From Acanthococcus lagerstroemiae (lineage: Eukaryota; Arthropoda; Insecta; Hemiptera; Eriococcidae), in NCBI GenBank assembly GCA_031841125.1, contig CM063112.1, forward strand, positions 19,308,603 through 19,372,602: a stretch of DNA of 64,000 nucleotides, given 5' to 3'. Shown here one piece after another: positions 46,101 to 56,383 of this stretch. The translations under genes were made by a program, and so were the position numbers. Below the pieces are notes generated by a model. It was not told the origin of the DNA. It was given only the letters and a program-made list of their open reading frames with translations, and ran no database searches. Position 1 is the first letter of the stretch. Each line of letters begins with the position of its first letter.

Positions 46101-47563
46101 TAATAGTCAAGACTAAACCGTGTCTGTCCCCGATAAAACTGCATCTATATATCGAAACCAGTTATTGATGGGATTTCAAAATAATAAATGAACAAAAAAG
46201 GAACACGTTTGTGAAATCCAAATTTGAACATTTCTCAGATTACACGATCTGAAATCGCGCCTTTTTTCATTGGTTGCCCATGATGATTTTTTAAAACGTA
46301 ATTTTCAGTACAGCTGGCGAAATACGTATATTTTAGAGACAATTCGAATTAAGTTTTTTATTGTACCATTTTGAAACACGTGGAGCCGGCTATACTCGCG
46401 CAAAAGGGGTGCGGTGGACTGATGAGCAGAACCCAGAACGGCGTAAATGAAGAAAAGTGTAACCGATATTTAAAACGGGGTTCGTGGATTCTAAAAAGCG
46501 GTGTCGTAAAAAACGTTTAATTTTAAAACGAATTCCCGAGCGCCAGTTTTATCAACCACGATCAGCTTTCTTTTTTGTTTCTCGGGAATATCGTATTACC
46601 TGGCACTGTGTCGACATGCCGAGTAATTCATTATTTACTATTCAAAGTAGAATACTTTCATGTAAGACAAGCCCATCGATATCGGGATCATGAAAATTCA
46701 TGTTTTTCAGACACTCGAACGCTCGTAGCCGATTTTCTCTCCTTATTTTCGAACCAATTCTGCGGAGTCTTTTGTGTACTCTCTAAAGCAGACCAGAAAC
46801 ACAGAAAGGCGAGGTTCCCTGTTGAAAATATTCGTTGGTTCTCAAAATCGACTGTAATGCTTTTTTTTTTGTTTGTAGACCACGAAATTCCGAAATATTC
46901 GTTGTTGGTAACTTCGAAATTATGTAGTTGGTAAAATCGAATTCTCCCTCCCCCGAGTAAAGTCGCCTTGGAACGTCTTTGTGTACAGAAACGAAACGAG
47001 GAAAATATTTGACTAGCAGATGATGATGATATAATTGAAATGTGAAAAAAATAATAAGTTCCTTATTTACAGAAGCCGGCCGGGGTCCTGGGTTCTCAAA
47101 ATGCGCCTTCGGAGAGACGACCCGAAATGTGTTCAACAAAATTTACAAAGAGAATCCTGCAAGGAAGTGAGGTTCTTTGACCTACGTTCCATTTTCAAAA
47201 GTGACGAGTTCGGGGGTGCGGCGAAAGTATTTTCATCATCCGATCACACTATCACGTTACACGAACAAGCACGAGATTCAGGAAACAGCTGACCTTTTCT
47301 ACAAGGTGTCCTAAGAAACGATCACCGAATTCAATAGGTAGTCCCCTGTAATTGTAAAATAACAGTTGCATGGATATGAGTCCCTTTCACCCCATGTATA
47401 GACATGTGTAACTATTGGACGTCCGCGTATGCCTTCACTTTGCATCAGAGAAACCTCTCTAGCCGTGTGCCATCATTTGCAAGGTGTCAGGCGAACTGTG
47501 TACATAAGATTCGCAGATTGAGCGATACTCCAATCATTCAAAGGATTTATTTAACAATTAATA
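46101..47563. other. No gene recognised; CpG-richer host-like DNA
   Basis: Open frames of up to 119 codons (46575-46934) and 118 codons (minus, 46783-47139) overlap on opposite strands without domain support. No tRNA or other RNA gene was seen. Confidence 0.4.
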
Positions 47564-47785
47564 TGTCTGGTTGGCCGAGTGGATAGCGCGTTGATCTCGA
47601 TCAGAATTGGAGGTCCCGTGTTCGAGCCCACGCAGCATCTGCCAGAATTTTCGACCTAGGCCGGGTTTTCGGCCAGAAGGGAAGAGGGCTAAGACAGCCC
47701 TACCAGACTCACTGACGTCTCTGAAGTAATGCTCGAAAGGGCGGATTCCAGGACTCGGGTGGAGAGCAAACTAGAAAAAGAGAAA
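47564..47785 (+). mobile_element. tRNA-derived SINE, near full length
   Basis: The head begins gtctggttggccgagtgg with an A-box-like tggccgagtgg (47572-47582) and a B-box-like tgttcgagccc (47619-47629), an internal RNA polymerase III promoter derived from a tRNA. A tRNA-unrelated body follows (gccgggttttcggccagaag, gaagagggctaagacagccc, ctctgaagtaatgctcg, gggcggattccagg), with a short A-rich tail (gagagcaaactagaaaaag). No clear target duplication is visible. The element is non-autonomous and needs a LINE for mobilisation. Confidence 0.88.
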
Positions 47786-50193
47786 GATGTAATACTTTTA
47801 CGTCAATCATCGATCCGATTCTAAACACAATATAATCTGATCTTTTGAGTACTAACATAATTCAATTACTTGATTGATTTTTGTGCAACTTCGTAAATAG
47901 AGTTCCAGAGAGCATTATTTTAATGTTTTCTCGTCATCGTGTTGTCATACATAAAACGGGAAAAGTGTTCAAAGAAGCCCCACAACCGAGGTAACTTTGA
48001 ACACATCCTTTATACTGAGTTGTACACTTTCACGAACAATGAGTTGTACGATGTTTCAAATAACATAAACTGGAAAAAAGAACTGGACTACAATTAATGG
48101 CTTGAATATTTTTTCATTACACTCAGTGTAGCCACACTCACAAAACGAAATATAGCAAAATATAGCGAAAAATGTTCAAAGTAGCCCCACTTAACGGTAG
48201 TTCTTTAGTTATAGTAATTAATCCAATCATTAATGTGCCTCTGGTTAATTGGTTATTACATGAATACAGCTGTTTCTTAATTTCATCATGCTTTCAGAAT
48301 TTAGAACTCCTTTTTAATTAAGAGAGCAACAGAGCAAGATACCTTTAATTTAACTGATAACACTACGGTACAAAATGAATAAATGAATTCAAAATTTACA
48401 AGAAGAGTATTAGGTCCTTCTAGAAGTAGTTTTCATGCTAAATTTAATGACGTTTGTGGTTTTTTTTTGGTTTTTTTTGTAGTAGGTCGTATTTTCTTGT
48501 AAAAAAAATATCCCTGAAAATGAAGAAATGGTAATTTTTTGTTGCATAAAGCGCATGCACAGCTAGTGTTGCCACTGTGGGGTTCTCACTCAAAATAAGA
48601 GAAAATTAGACAGATTCTGTAAAGAAGAACGCGATGTTCTACAGAAAAAGCCAGGTCGCTTTGCAACCTAGAAATAGGGTCAGCCTTTCAGCTGAAGTCT
48701 GGGCGACTATTCCACTATTCAACTTCGACCAAAAAGTACGATCGCACTTAGACGCTATTAAGCATAAAAGAACCAACCCGCAAAATCTGTTTTTTGAGAA
48801 CACGTGATTCTAAGTTCAAGAGCCATGTAGAAACTATATGCTACAGCGTTTACTGGTAAGCTTTGATCAACGCGAGTGCACATTTTTGAATCGGGGGCCC
48901 AATTCTGAAAAATTCTACTTTTTACGCTCTTTCCAACAATACTAATAACTCATTTTGTTTACGAATGTCGGTTGGTTCGCGCCGACTCTAATTTCAGCAA
49001 GAATGGTACACAATAATATTAAAAACCTCAATAAATGAACTCCTTTCATCGATTCCTTATGTTGATACCTCGAGTCACTTTTGCAGAGACTGTAAGCACG
49101 ATATAAAATCCATCTTCCTATCTATTTCTTTTACACACGATTACGTTCACTTTTACACATAAAACCACAAGCGTCACTATCTCGTTTGTTTGTCCGCATA
49201 TGTGCTTACATTTTTAACCGCGAGCGCGACTGTTGCGTCAGGTAGAACTTTATTACTACTATTTTTCCATTGTATAAGGCTCGGCTCAAAAATACTACAA
49301 AATCGACTTATACGAGTACAAATCATGTAAAAGATTGGCTGTATCGTAATGTAATGGTTATAACTATACAGTATAAATCAATGACTAAATCGTAAATCAT
49401 ATCATTCATCTTAGGAAAAGAAACTATCAAAAATATTGGACAGAAGGGAAGATTATTCAATAGTAGCGATAGTTTTATTATGTAAAACTATCAATAGTTT
49501 TGATAGTTTCTCAGCAACGTTATCGATAGTGCCCAGCATTAGATATCCACGTCACTATGTTCATTACACAGAAACTGCCAACTTGAACGTGCGATGGTGT
49601 CCCTATCCACCGTCCCCCTGCAAGTTGAGGACATCGATTAGAATATTAGCTCGCTTTCTTCGTCCACGGTTTAATTAAATTTCGAGAAAAGTTTTTCCGA
49701 CTCGTATCGCCTTCAGCATCCAAACTGTCACGGTTCTGCTCGTACTAACAGAGAACTTCAGCGACCGGACTCCAGCGTCTTCGTTACGGATGTGGAAAAG
49801 ACAATCAGTCGGAAAATATTAGATGTAGGGAAAACGAGGCTGAGATAGGAAAAAGAAAGGGCGTCTCGCTTCTCGTCATCCCATTTCAGTGCCACTAATT
49901 TTATCCAGGCCACTAATGGCGAATTTATGGCTCATTAAGAGTCGCACACCTAGCAACAGCGACATCGATGTCATTATATGCGAATTTTCGCTTCGGCTCG
50001 AAATCGCTTGACGACTTGACGTAAACCTGAGAACCGAGAACCGAAAATGAGTTTGCGGGCTCGGTTTCCCGGTTTCCGGTTGCAATTACTCCAGGCGATC
50101 GCCTGTTAACAGGTTGCCGCCGCAGCCATTTTAATTAAAATGCTCGAACGCTTCCTGCGCGCCATTTTAACTCGTCTTTCATTTTCGCCGCAG
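47786..50193. other. No complete gene recognised
   Basis: Around 47957-48195 the phrase (g/a)tgttcaaag(a/t)agccccac occurs twice, and ctttgaacac forms an inverse pair with the first, suggesting a small decayed inverted-repeat element. Around 49430-49545 'aactatcaatagttttgatagtt' and 'cgttatcgatagtgcccagcatt' look like a MITE end without a partner. From about 49650 the sequence becomes CpG-richer. Confidence 0.4.
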
Positions 50194-50253
50194 ATATACC
50201 GACGTGAACACGTGTACTTTACGACATTTGGCGTTACATTCGTTTGCATGAAG
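50194..50253 (+). other. Candidate internal exon, 60 nt, unrecognised
   Basis: A pyrimidine-rich tract (ctcgtctttcattttcgccgcag) ends at 50193 and a consensus donor (aag|gtaatt) begins at 50254. The 60 nt between are open in one frame as IYRREHVYFTTFGVTFVCMK. The block sits in CpG-rich, repeat-free sequence. I do not recognise the protein. It may equally be chance, since short exon-like blocks arise often. Confidence 0.22.
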
Positions 50254-50667
50254 GTAATTTGCACCTTGTTGGCAACCGACTGGTATCTCTGGGGACTGAT
50301 CAGACACGACTGTTACATGCGAGGGTACATTGGCAAGGGTAGAGCTATACCCATACGTGACAGCCGTTGATACCGCGATATTGATGTTATCAGCGAAGGT
50401 TTCCATTGCAGTGACAGGCCTATTAAATGTTGACTTTGAACGAAACTTATTACGTGCCTACAATTTTCTAGCTTTTTCCATGTAAGCGTGGGGGGACGTG
50501 TTCGCAGTTACGAAAATAGCTACGCGAAATACCGCGCCACGCTTTATCAGATCGTGGTGGCTTTTCTGCGTTGAAGACCAACAAATTGCGATGGAGTTTT
50601 TCGAACAGAAATTTTTTGTGCAGGTGGCGTGAGATAATCGGGGGCGATGGGGTGAGTTGCCTTGCGG
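50254..50667. other. No gene recognised
   Basis: CpG-rich sequence with no repeats recognised and no convincing coding block. Confidence 0.35.
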
Positions 50668-51000
50668 ATGAAATCTAGAGGGCGGGAGCAGGAATACTCG
50701 CTACCCCCTCACACACATTCACACATGGAGAGCGATGCAGGCAGTAGTATTAAATTGACTCACCATGTTTCTGTGAAGAAAATTATAAAAATGGAAGCTC
50801 GCTTACACAAAACTATCTATGGCCGGTTACAAACGCTGAACGGCCATAATCTTTCAACCCGAAGGAAACCTGGTTCACTTTCTGCTGAAAAAAATTCAAT
50901 TACCGTCACAATTGAAGAGGTTACACCATGCCGACAGCGAATTGACGCCGACTTGACTTTTTGTCACGATTCAGAATCGACACAGTCATCATCGACGTAG
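50668..51000 (+). CDS. Hypothetical open reading frame, 110 codons
   Basis: The frame opens with ATG at 50668. It encodes a polar, basic product rich in Ser, Thr, His and Lys, ending in an acidic and Ser-rich tail. There is no signal peptide, membrane segment or domain that I recognise. It lies in CpG-rich DNA next to a foldback repeat. It could be an exon or a chance frame. Confidence 0.2.
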   Translation: MKSRGREQEYSLPPHTHSHMESDAGSSIKLTHHVSVKKIIKMEARLHKTIYGRLQTLNGHNLSTRRKPGSLSAEKNSITVTIEEVTPCRQRIDADLTFCHDSESTQSSST

Positions 51001-51014
51001 ATTTCTCATCAAAA

Positions 51015-51312
51015 TAGTTCCGGGGTTTTTGCCTATAAATCGACCTAACTTGACTGCAGTTGAGTAGCACTATGACTTTCAATTCGACGGCATTTCAACT
51101 TGAATTCGACGGCAAAACTGTGTCGAAATTGAGTAGCATGAGGAATAGTAAGAAATTTGACTGCATTACGACTCAAATTCGACGTTAGTTAGCAGTCAAT
51201 TTACTTTGAAAATCGACTGCATTTCGACGAACTTTTGTGAGATATTAATTTGACATCGTATTCCAGATACTACTCAACGATTCGAAGTCGACTCAAAATC
51301 GACAGTCGACAT
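51015..51312. repeat. TCGAC-rich foldback repeat
   Basis: Many copies of aattcgacggca, tcgactgcattt and similar strings occur in both orientations. The left part (atcgacctaacttgactgcagttgagtagcac) resembles the inverse of the right part (gatactactcaacgattcgaagtcgactcaaaatcgac). It is a probable MITE with internal tandem repetition; the ends and target duplication are not fixed. Confidence 0.5.
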
Positions 51313-51328
51313 GGTTTAACGGAATTCT

Positions 51329-51543
51329 TCTTTCCTAATTTGCTCTCAACCGGAGCCTTGGAATCCGCCCTTTCGAGCATTATCTCAGAGACGTCGAGGA
51401 GGCTGTTATGGCTGTCTTAGCCCTCTTCCTTTCTGGCCGAAAAACCGGCCTAGGTCGAAATCTGGCGAGTTGCTAAGTGGGCTCAAACCCGAGACCTCCG
51501 GAGTCCGAGACCAACGCGCTATCCATTCGGCTAACCAGACCCC
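51329..51543 (-). mobile_element. tRNA-derived SINE, near full length, minus strand
   Basis: On the minus strand it reads gggtctggttagccgaatgg (A-box region), ggtttgagccc (B-box region), then the common body (cctaggccggtttttcggcc, gaagagggctaagacagcc, gacgtctctgagataatgc, gggcggattccaagg) and the tail gagagcaaattaggaaag. It is more diverged than the copy at 63.6 kb. No target duplication was evident. Confidence 0.87.
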
Positions 51544-51616
51544 TGTGCTGAACTTAAATTTCGGCAAAATGTGAATGGTCTATGTGAATTCCTCATGTCT
51601 GTAGATTGTATATACT

Positions 51617-51787
51617 CAGTGGCGTAATAACACGATTTTGTGTGTGTGTGTGTGGGAGGGGGGGGGGTTGCTATGCTTTGCGTTGCTAATAGCTATCACT
51701 TTGTACGAGTAATGTCTCAGTTTAATGCATGGAAAAAATTAAACAATTGTGGTAGAGCATTTGAACCCTCATAACTACGCCATCACG
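51617..51787. mobile_element. Probable MITE with CAGTGGCGTA-type left end
   Basis: The left end is cagtggcgtaataac and the right end is 'ataactacgccatcac'; together they form an imperfect inverted repeat. Between them are a TG microsatellite and a G-run followed by AT-rich DNA. Target duplication was not found, so the right border is uncertain. Confidence 0.45.
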
Positions 51788-51936
51788 CAGACTGAAATTA
51801 AGCATACAATATGGATAATTTTGTCTATCCTGATCTTGAGTAAACAATTACTTTAAACCCCTCCCTTATTTATGACGTTTAGGACAAATACGAAAAAAGT
51901 TTGAATTGCCAATTTCAAAGAGATTCCGGCGTGAAA

Positions 51937-52416
51937 TGATTTTTATTTCGAAACTTCTTTTTTAAAAATTTTAATTGTTTTTGAAAAAAAAAAAAAAAAA
52001 AGAAAGAAAGAAAGAAAGAAAAAAAGAAAGAAAAAACGGGGAGGGTTTAAACCAACTCTGAAAAATTGAAATATAAGACGAGGGTGATGAACTATTAGAA
52101 AATATTTTGGAGACTACTCCGAGGAATTTTCAAAAAAAGAAAGAGTCTGATCGTTGCACAGGACATTGTTACATAGGCGACCGCGTTGACGTGCATACCC
52201 ACATTTCAATGCCTCCTCTATAGTCGTTTATTTTCGGCGTCGTTCGGCATTCTTCGTGTCGGCTGGTCGAAATGTGATGGAACAAATAACCACGTAAAGA
52301 GGAACACGCAACTGCATCACGATGATAACGTATTCTTGCGGCAAGTTTTCTGCGGAGCGTTTTTGCGGAAAGCTATTGGTGGAATTTTTCGCTTTCTCGA
52401 GACGCACCATTAGACA
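51937..52416 (+). repeat. Long direct repeat flanking RTE relic C, left copy
   Basis: The copy runs from tgatttttatttcg to attagaca, the last base before the RTE 3' tail. It matches 54122-54547 in the same orientation, for example 'ttgcacaggacattgttacataggcgaccg' is shared. Both contain an A-rich/AAAG tract, 'cgtttattttcggcgtcgttcggcattcttcgtgtcgg' and 'cgctttctcgag'. Identity is high (perhaps 90%) with some indels, the A-rich tract and a 30-nt difference near 52340-52390 accounting for the length difference. No protein is encoded. Confidence 0.85.
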
Positions 52417-52479
52417 TTATGTTATTATTATTATTATTAGCCTTATATGTTTATAATGTTATATACATTAGCCCGATCG

Positions 52480-53716
52480 GGTGAAGGCCTCCCCCAGTCT
52501 CTCCCACTCATGCCTGTTGTATGTAACCCGGTGGGGTAATTTATTTATCAAAAATTTATCAATTTCATCTCTTCACCTTAATTGCTGTTTCCTCTGTTTT
52601 TTTCCCCATCTATATACCAAAAAGTAATTTTATATGCTTATCTTTCCTTTGATTGTCTGGCAATATCACCGGTCCAGTCCCATTTTATTATTTTTATTGC
52701 TCTGAGAAAATCTATGCTTTTATCGAATTTTCTTTTTAAGACATTAATTTTGATCCTATACTTTCTTTTGACTCCCAGCATTGATCTCTTCATTGCATTT
52801 TGCATAATTTTTATTTTATCTCTCTCTTTTTTTGACATTGCCCACGTTTACGCTTTGTATATTTTGGTAAGACACAGCTGTTTAATATCGCTCTTTTCAG
52901 ATAATTTTTATAATTTCCCTTTAGAATATGCTTCAACATCCAGAATTTTTTCCATGCTTTTGTTCCACATTGGTTTACCTAGTTTTTTGTCATTTTTGAT
53001 AGGCTTATGTTTTGAGTCAGATATGTACTTCTTCTACCTGTTCTATTATTTTTCTATCAGTACTTATTTCCTGATCCGTTTTCTCCTTCGCCATAATCAT
53101 GGTTTTGTTCACATTCATTCTTAAGCCTACCTTCTTTCCCTCGGCGCGCAATTCACTTAGCATTCTTTTCATTTCTATGCTCTGTGCAATTATAACTACC
53201 ATAAAGTATGGTAACTTGGGACAAGGGTAGAACTTGGGACAGATGTTACATTTTTTGTGTAAGCCGCGGTAACACTGGTTGCGTACCGGCTAGCGTTCTT
53301 CAAAGTGTAGAATGCAATCAGTTTCTTCTCAGAGCGCTAGCGGGTACTCAACCAGTGATACCGCGGCTTAAACAAAAAATGTAACATTTGTCCCAAGTTA
53401 CTGTACTTTACGGTATATAAATCATCTGCAAATCTTAAAAGTGTACTATTAAATATAATAGTTGATAGCGGATCTCCTTGCTTCACGCCTATTTTGATTT
53501 TAAAAAAATCACCGTTTTTTTCAGTAATTACTCTGGCCCTTTAGTCATGTATACTACATATCTACATATTGCTCTGGCACGCCTTGTTTCTCTAAAGCTT
53601 CTATCATATTTCTATGCTTTATTGAATCGAAGGCTTTCCTATAATTAATAAAAGCTGGGTATATTTCCTTGTTATACTCCGTTGCACTTCTCCAAAAGTT
53701 GATTAATCGCGCATGT
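52480..53716 (-). pseudogene. RTE relic C reverse transcriptase
   Basis: Minus-strand fragments are AFINYRKAFDSIKHRNMIEAL (block A), KIGVKQGDPLSTIIFN (block B), LLRFADD (catalytic block), then after the foldback VGLRMNVNKTMIMA, MKRSMLGVKRKY, IKWDWTGDIARQSKE and ERLGEAFTRSG (RTE C-terminal blocks). Block B and FADD are much closer together than in the full element, so about 20 residues have been lost. Stops and frame changes are frequent. A plus-strand frame of 180 codons across 52582-53124 is only the antisense of this region. Confidence 0.85.
53197..53415. mobile_element. Near-perfect palindromic MITE in RTE relic C
   Basis: The arms of about 95 bp (taccataaagtatggtaacttgggaca... and its inverse ...ttactgtactttacggta) meet near 53305. 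The left arm has a short internal duplication (gggtagaacttgggacag). If the ends are CC(A/G)TAAAG, TA dinucleotides flank both sides, compatible with a Tc1/mariner-type TA duplication. It splits the reverse transcriptase right after the FADD motif. Confidence 0.75.
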
Positions 53717-53724
53717 GTAAGTTG

Positions 53725-53958
53725 CACGGGCGCAACCAGAACTTTTTTTGGTGGAAGCTAGAATTTAGAAAAAGAAGAAAAAAAAAATTTGGGCAGGGAT
53801 GAAAGCTTGATTTGGTACCTACATATTTTCATGAACTATAAGAACCTACAACGCAATGTAACGGCATTAGGCCATTGGTATCAATTTTGAAAAAATTTTG
53901 AAGAATTTTGGAAGGGGCTATATAGCCCTCTAGAGCACCCTCCTTGGTTGCACCCTTG
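53725..53958. mobile_element. hAT-like MITE, family GGGCGCAACC, copy 2, perfect 8-bp target duplication
   Basis: It starts CACGGGCGCAACCAGAAC and ends GGTTGCACCCTTG (inverse CAAGGGTGCAACC). The octamer gtaagttg flanks it at 53717-53724 and 53959-53966. It matches the copy at 7762-8022 through 'ttggtacctac', 'cctacaacgcaatgtaac' and 'gcattaggcca'. It is inserted between two adjacent parts of the RTE relic C reverse transcriptase. Confidence 0.87.
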
Positions 53959-54121
53959 GTAAGTTGTCTATTGTCGAGTAATTTTTTTGGAAAGCTGCTT
54001 GTTCTTTTAATTGTTGGATCTCGAGAGTATTCTTTATTCTGTTTGCTATCAGTGTCGATAGTATTTTTGTCTCCGTTTGACTCAAGGTCTATGTATAGTT
54101 TTCTGTTTTATGTTTATTTCC

Positions 54122-54547
54122 TGATTTTTATTTCGAATTTTTTTCTTCTTCAAAATGTTAATCGTTCTTGAATTTTTTTATTTTTTTTAAAGAAGAAAAA
54201 ACGGGGAGAGTTTTAAACCAACCCTAAAAAATTAAAATGTAAGGCAAGGGTGGTGAACGATTAGAAAATATTTCGGAGACTACTTCCAAGAATTTTCAAA
54301 AAGAGTACGACCGTTGCACAGGACATTGTTACATAGGCGACCGTGTTGACGCGCATACCCACATTCCAATGCCTCCTCTAGTCGTTTATTTTCGGCGTCG
54401 TTCGGCATTCTTCGTGTCGGCTAGTCGAAATGTGATGGAGCAAATAACCGCGTAAAGAGGAATACGCAACTACATCACAATAATAACGTATTTCTGCGGA
54501 ACGTTTTTGGCGAAAGTTTTCGCTTTCTCGAGGCGCGCAATTAGACA
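54122..54547 (+). repeat. Long direct repeat flanking RTE relic C, right copy
   Basis: The right copy begins tgatttttatttcg immediately after the truncated 5' end of the RTE relic and ends attagaca. Compared with 51937-52416 it has a shorter A-rich tract, lacks a few short segments, and differs by scattered substitutions. Confidence 0.85.
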
Positions 54548-55540
54548 CATCCATGTCAAAATCTTTTGTAGTTAAACCCTTGTAATTTTTTTATTTGCAT
54601 GGTCCACGAATGAAAATGCTTTTTATCGTAAATACACAGCATGTATTTCCAACAATAGATGAAGAACGCTGCATCACGTTGTTGGTAATCGGTATATACA
54701 TACGAATTCTCTGTGATCGTACACGAGTCTTGAAGAGTCGTAGTAAGTAGTAAAAAAGTCTACAACGGTTTAAAAGGTCTTACAAATAATATCGGTATAA
54801 GTTTCGAAAAGTCTCCAGCACTTTTAGAAGAGTTTCCAATGAGTTTTGAAGTGTCCTCACCTAATCTCAAAAACTTAGCCGAACCTCAAGTATTCTCAGG
54901 AAGCTCTCGACCACACTATTTTATCGACTGCTGACCTAAATCTAAATACTCATGAAGATAACCGGCAATTGTGCTCCCACTCTGAGTTCATTTTCGAGCA
55001 GCCTGTCAACGTTAATCCGCCGGAGCATCCTGGAAAATGAAATTCGAAATACGGCTGCACCCATATAGGAAGTGACATTCTCGTCTCCAGAGGTTAAAGC
55101 TCGGACTTCACAATTCAGAGTGAACGCTTCAGAGCGACAGGGAAACAAAACATAATTGCGATTCGGTTGACGAGCATGTTCGCTCATTTATCACGGTACA
55201 GCGGCGGTACATTTTTTTTAGCATCTCGTTAGAGCGATGTTGTCTGGGCAAAATTATACCACGTGACGAATTACAGATGCAAATTTTTAACGTGTTTCAG
55301 TACACACGGACGCCGTTTCAATTCGTTTCGTATTTCCCATCTAAATAATACAAGGTATTTCATAAATTGGTCCCCCTCTTTTTTTAATCGTGTCGTCGGA
55401 TTGCCCTCGGAGGAAAAAGGTTTGTCAATACGCTGGGTGAAAAATTTTCCCTCCGCCGAAAGAGGGACTCGAATTTACCATCAACTTTAAAATCTAATCT
55501 TGAATGGAAAAGACTCGGACAAAGTACATCGCAATAGAGA
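54548..55540. other. No gene recognised; GACT-type repeat fragment at 54.72-54.93 kb
   Basis: 'cgagtcttgaagagtcg', 'aaaaaagtct', 'aaaaggtctta' and 'gaaaagtctcc' form a short degenerate array, the inverse of the GACT-rich repeats at 9.7 and 27.4 kb. The rest is unassigned. Confidence 0.45.
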
Positions 55541-55544
55541 ATTC

Positions 55545-56260
55545 TTGGGTTGGTGAGCTCGAGTACAGTATCAGATTTTGATGTGGCCCCGATTTGGCTC
55601 CAAAAATTCAAATTTTGGGGCTACAAGGACAAAACTGACTTTGCTTGATGAACTGAACGAAGTATCGAAAAAGATTTTTTCGAGTCGCTGTACGGCCGGC
55701 ACTTTTTCATTTTCCAATTAGGTGCAAACTCAAGACCATTGACAGGGATAATTTCTAGGAATGGGGTAAATTTTTTTCTCAAAACATAAATAAAATTACA
55801 GATTTATTTTCCATTTCAATTTGAGTGATCCAGTTCTGTAGTTCCCCCTCCCCTGTCATTTAAAGAAGAAAGTAATTGGATTTCCAACCAGGTGCATTGC
55901 ACCTGATTGAAAATCCAGTTAGGTGCAAGCGCACGCTTGCTACTGGGGATTCATCGGCCATGAGTCGCTGATTTCGAATATCCTATTGGATTTTTGATAC
56001 GGCTCCCAATTTGAGCACAATAACAAAATTCTACATTTCTGACACAAAGTGAGAAAAACTGAATTAGTTTTAAAAATTGAACCACGTATCGAAATAAAGA
56101 TTCGTTGGGTCGCTGATTTTGGATATCGCATATGGTTCTGGATCTAGCCTCGATTTGAGCCCAAGAATACAAATTTTAGACCCCCAAAATGGGCAAAATT
56201 GAATCGGTTTAACAAAATTTGTCGTGGATTGCTTATTTCGAATATCGCATCAGATATTCG
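55545..56260 (+). repeat. Satellite-like family D array
   Basis: The phrase (g/g)tcgctgatttcggatatcg recurs at about 55964, 56109 and 56229, with weaker forms near 55550 and 55692. The spacing of about 120-145 bp suggests a degenerate tandem array. Each unit also contains a gatttgagcccaa / caaattttaga block. A related inverted locus is at 42000-42860 and single units lie near 39280 and 44790. Confidence 0.6.
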
Positions 56261-56383
56261 ATCCTTAGGGTTTCACCGAGAAATTTCCTTTAAATTTTTT
56301 CCACAGTTTGCTATTCTTTCGAAACTAATTCTAAATTTTTTGTTTTATCAAACGAAATTATCTCTCTATACACTAGAAAAGTA

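Larger units (their letters stand above)
52417..54121 (-). mobile_element. RTE relic C, 5'-truncated, with two MITEs inside
   Basis: The minus-strand order is fingers of reverse transcriptase (about 54100-53967), MITE (53725-53958), palm blocks A and B (53716-53425), MITE-like foldback (53197-53415), then thumb and C-terminal tail (53196-52480). The 3' end has an (ATA)n tail next to the left direct repeat. The 5' end starts inside the reverse transcriptase domain, so the endonuclease is absent. The element sits precisely between two long direct repeats. Confidence 0.85.

Noticed and set aside
46415..46440. Hammerhead ribozyme core (ctgatgag)
   Set aside because: No GAAA box with pairing stems follows at the required spacing.
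47564..47640. Possible tRNA gene
   Set aside because: A and B boxes are present but the acceptor stem and 3' part are replaced by the common SINE body, and the same sequence recurs four more times.
52582..53124. 180-codon plus-strand open frame rich in Phe, Leu and Ile
   Set aside because: It is exactly antisense to the reverse transcriptase of RTE relic C and spans part of it; no independent support.
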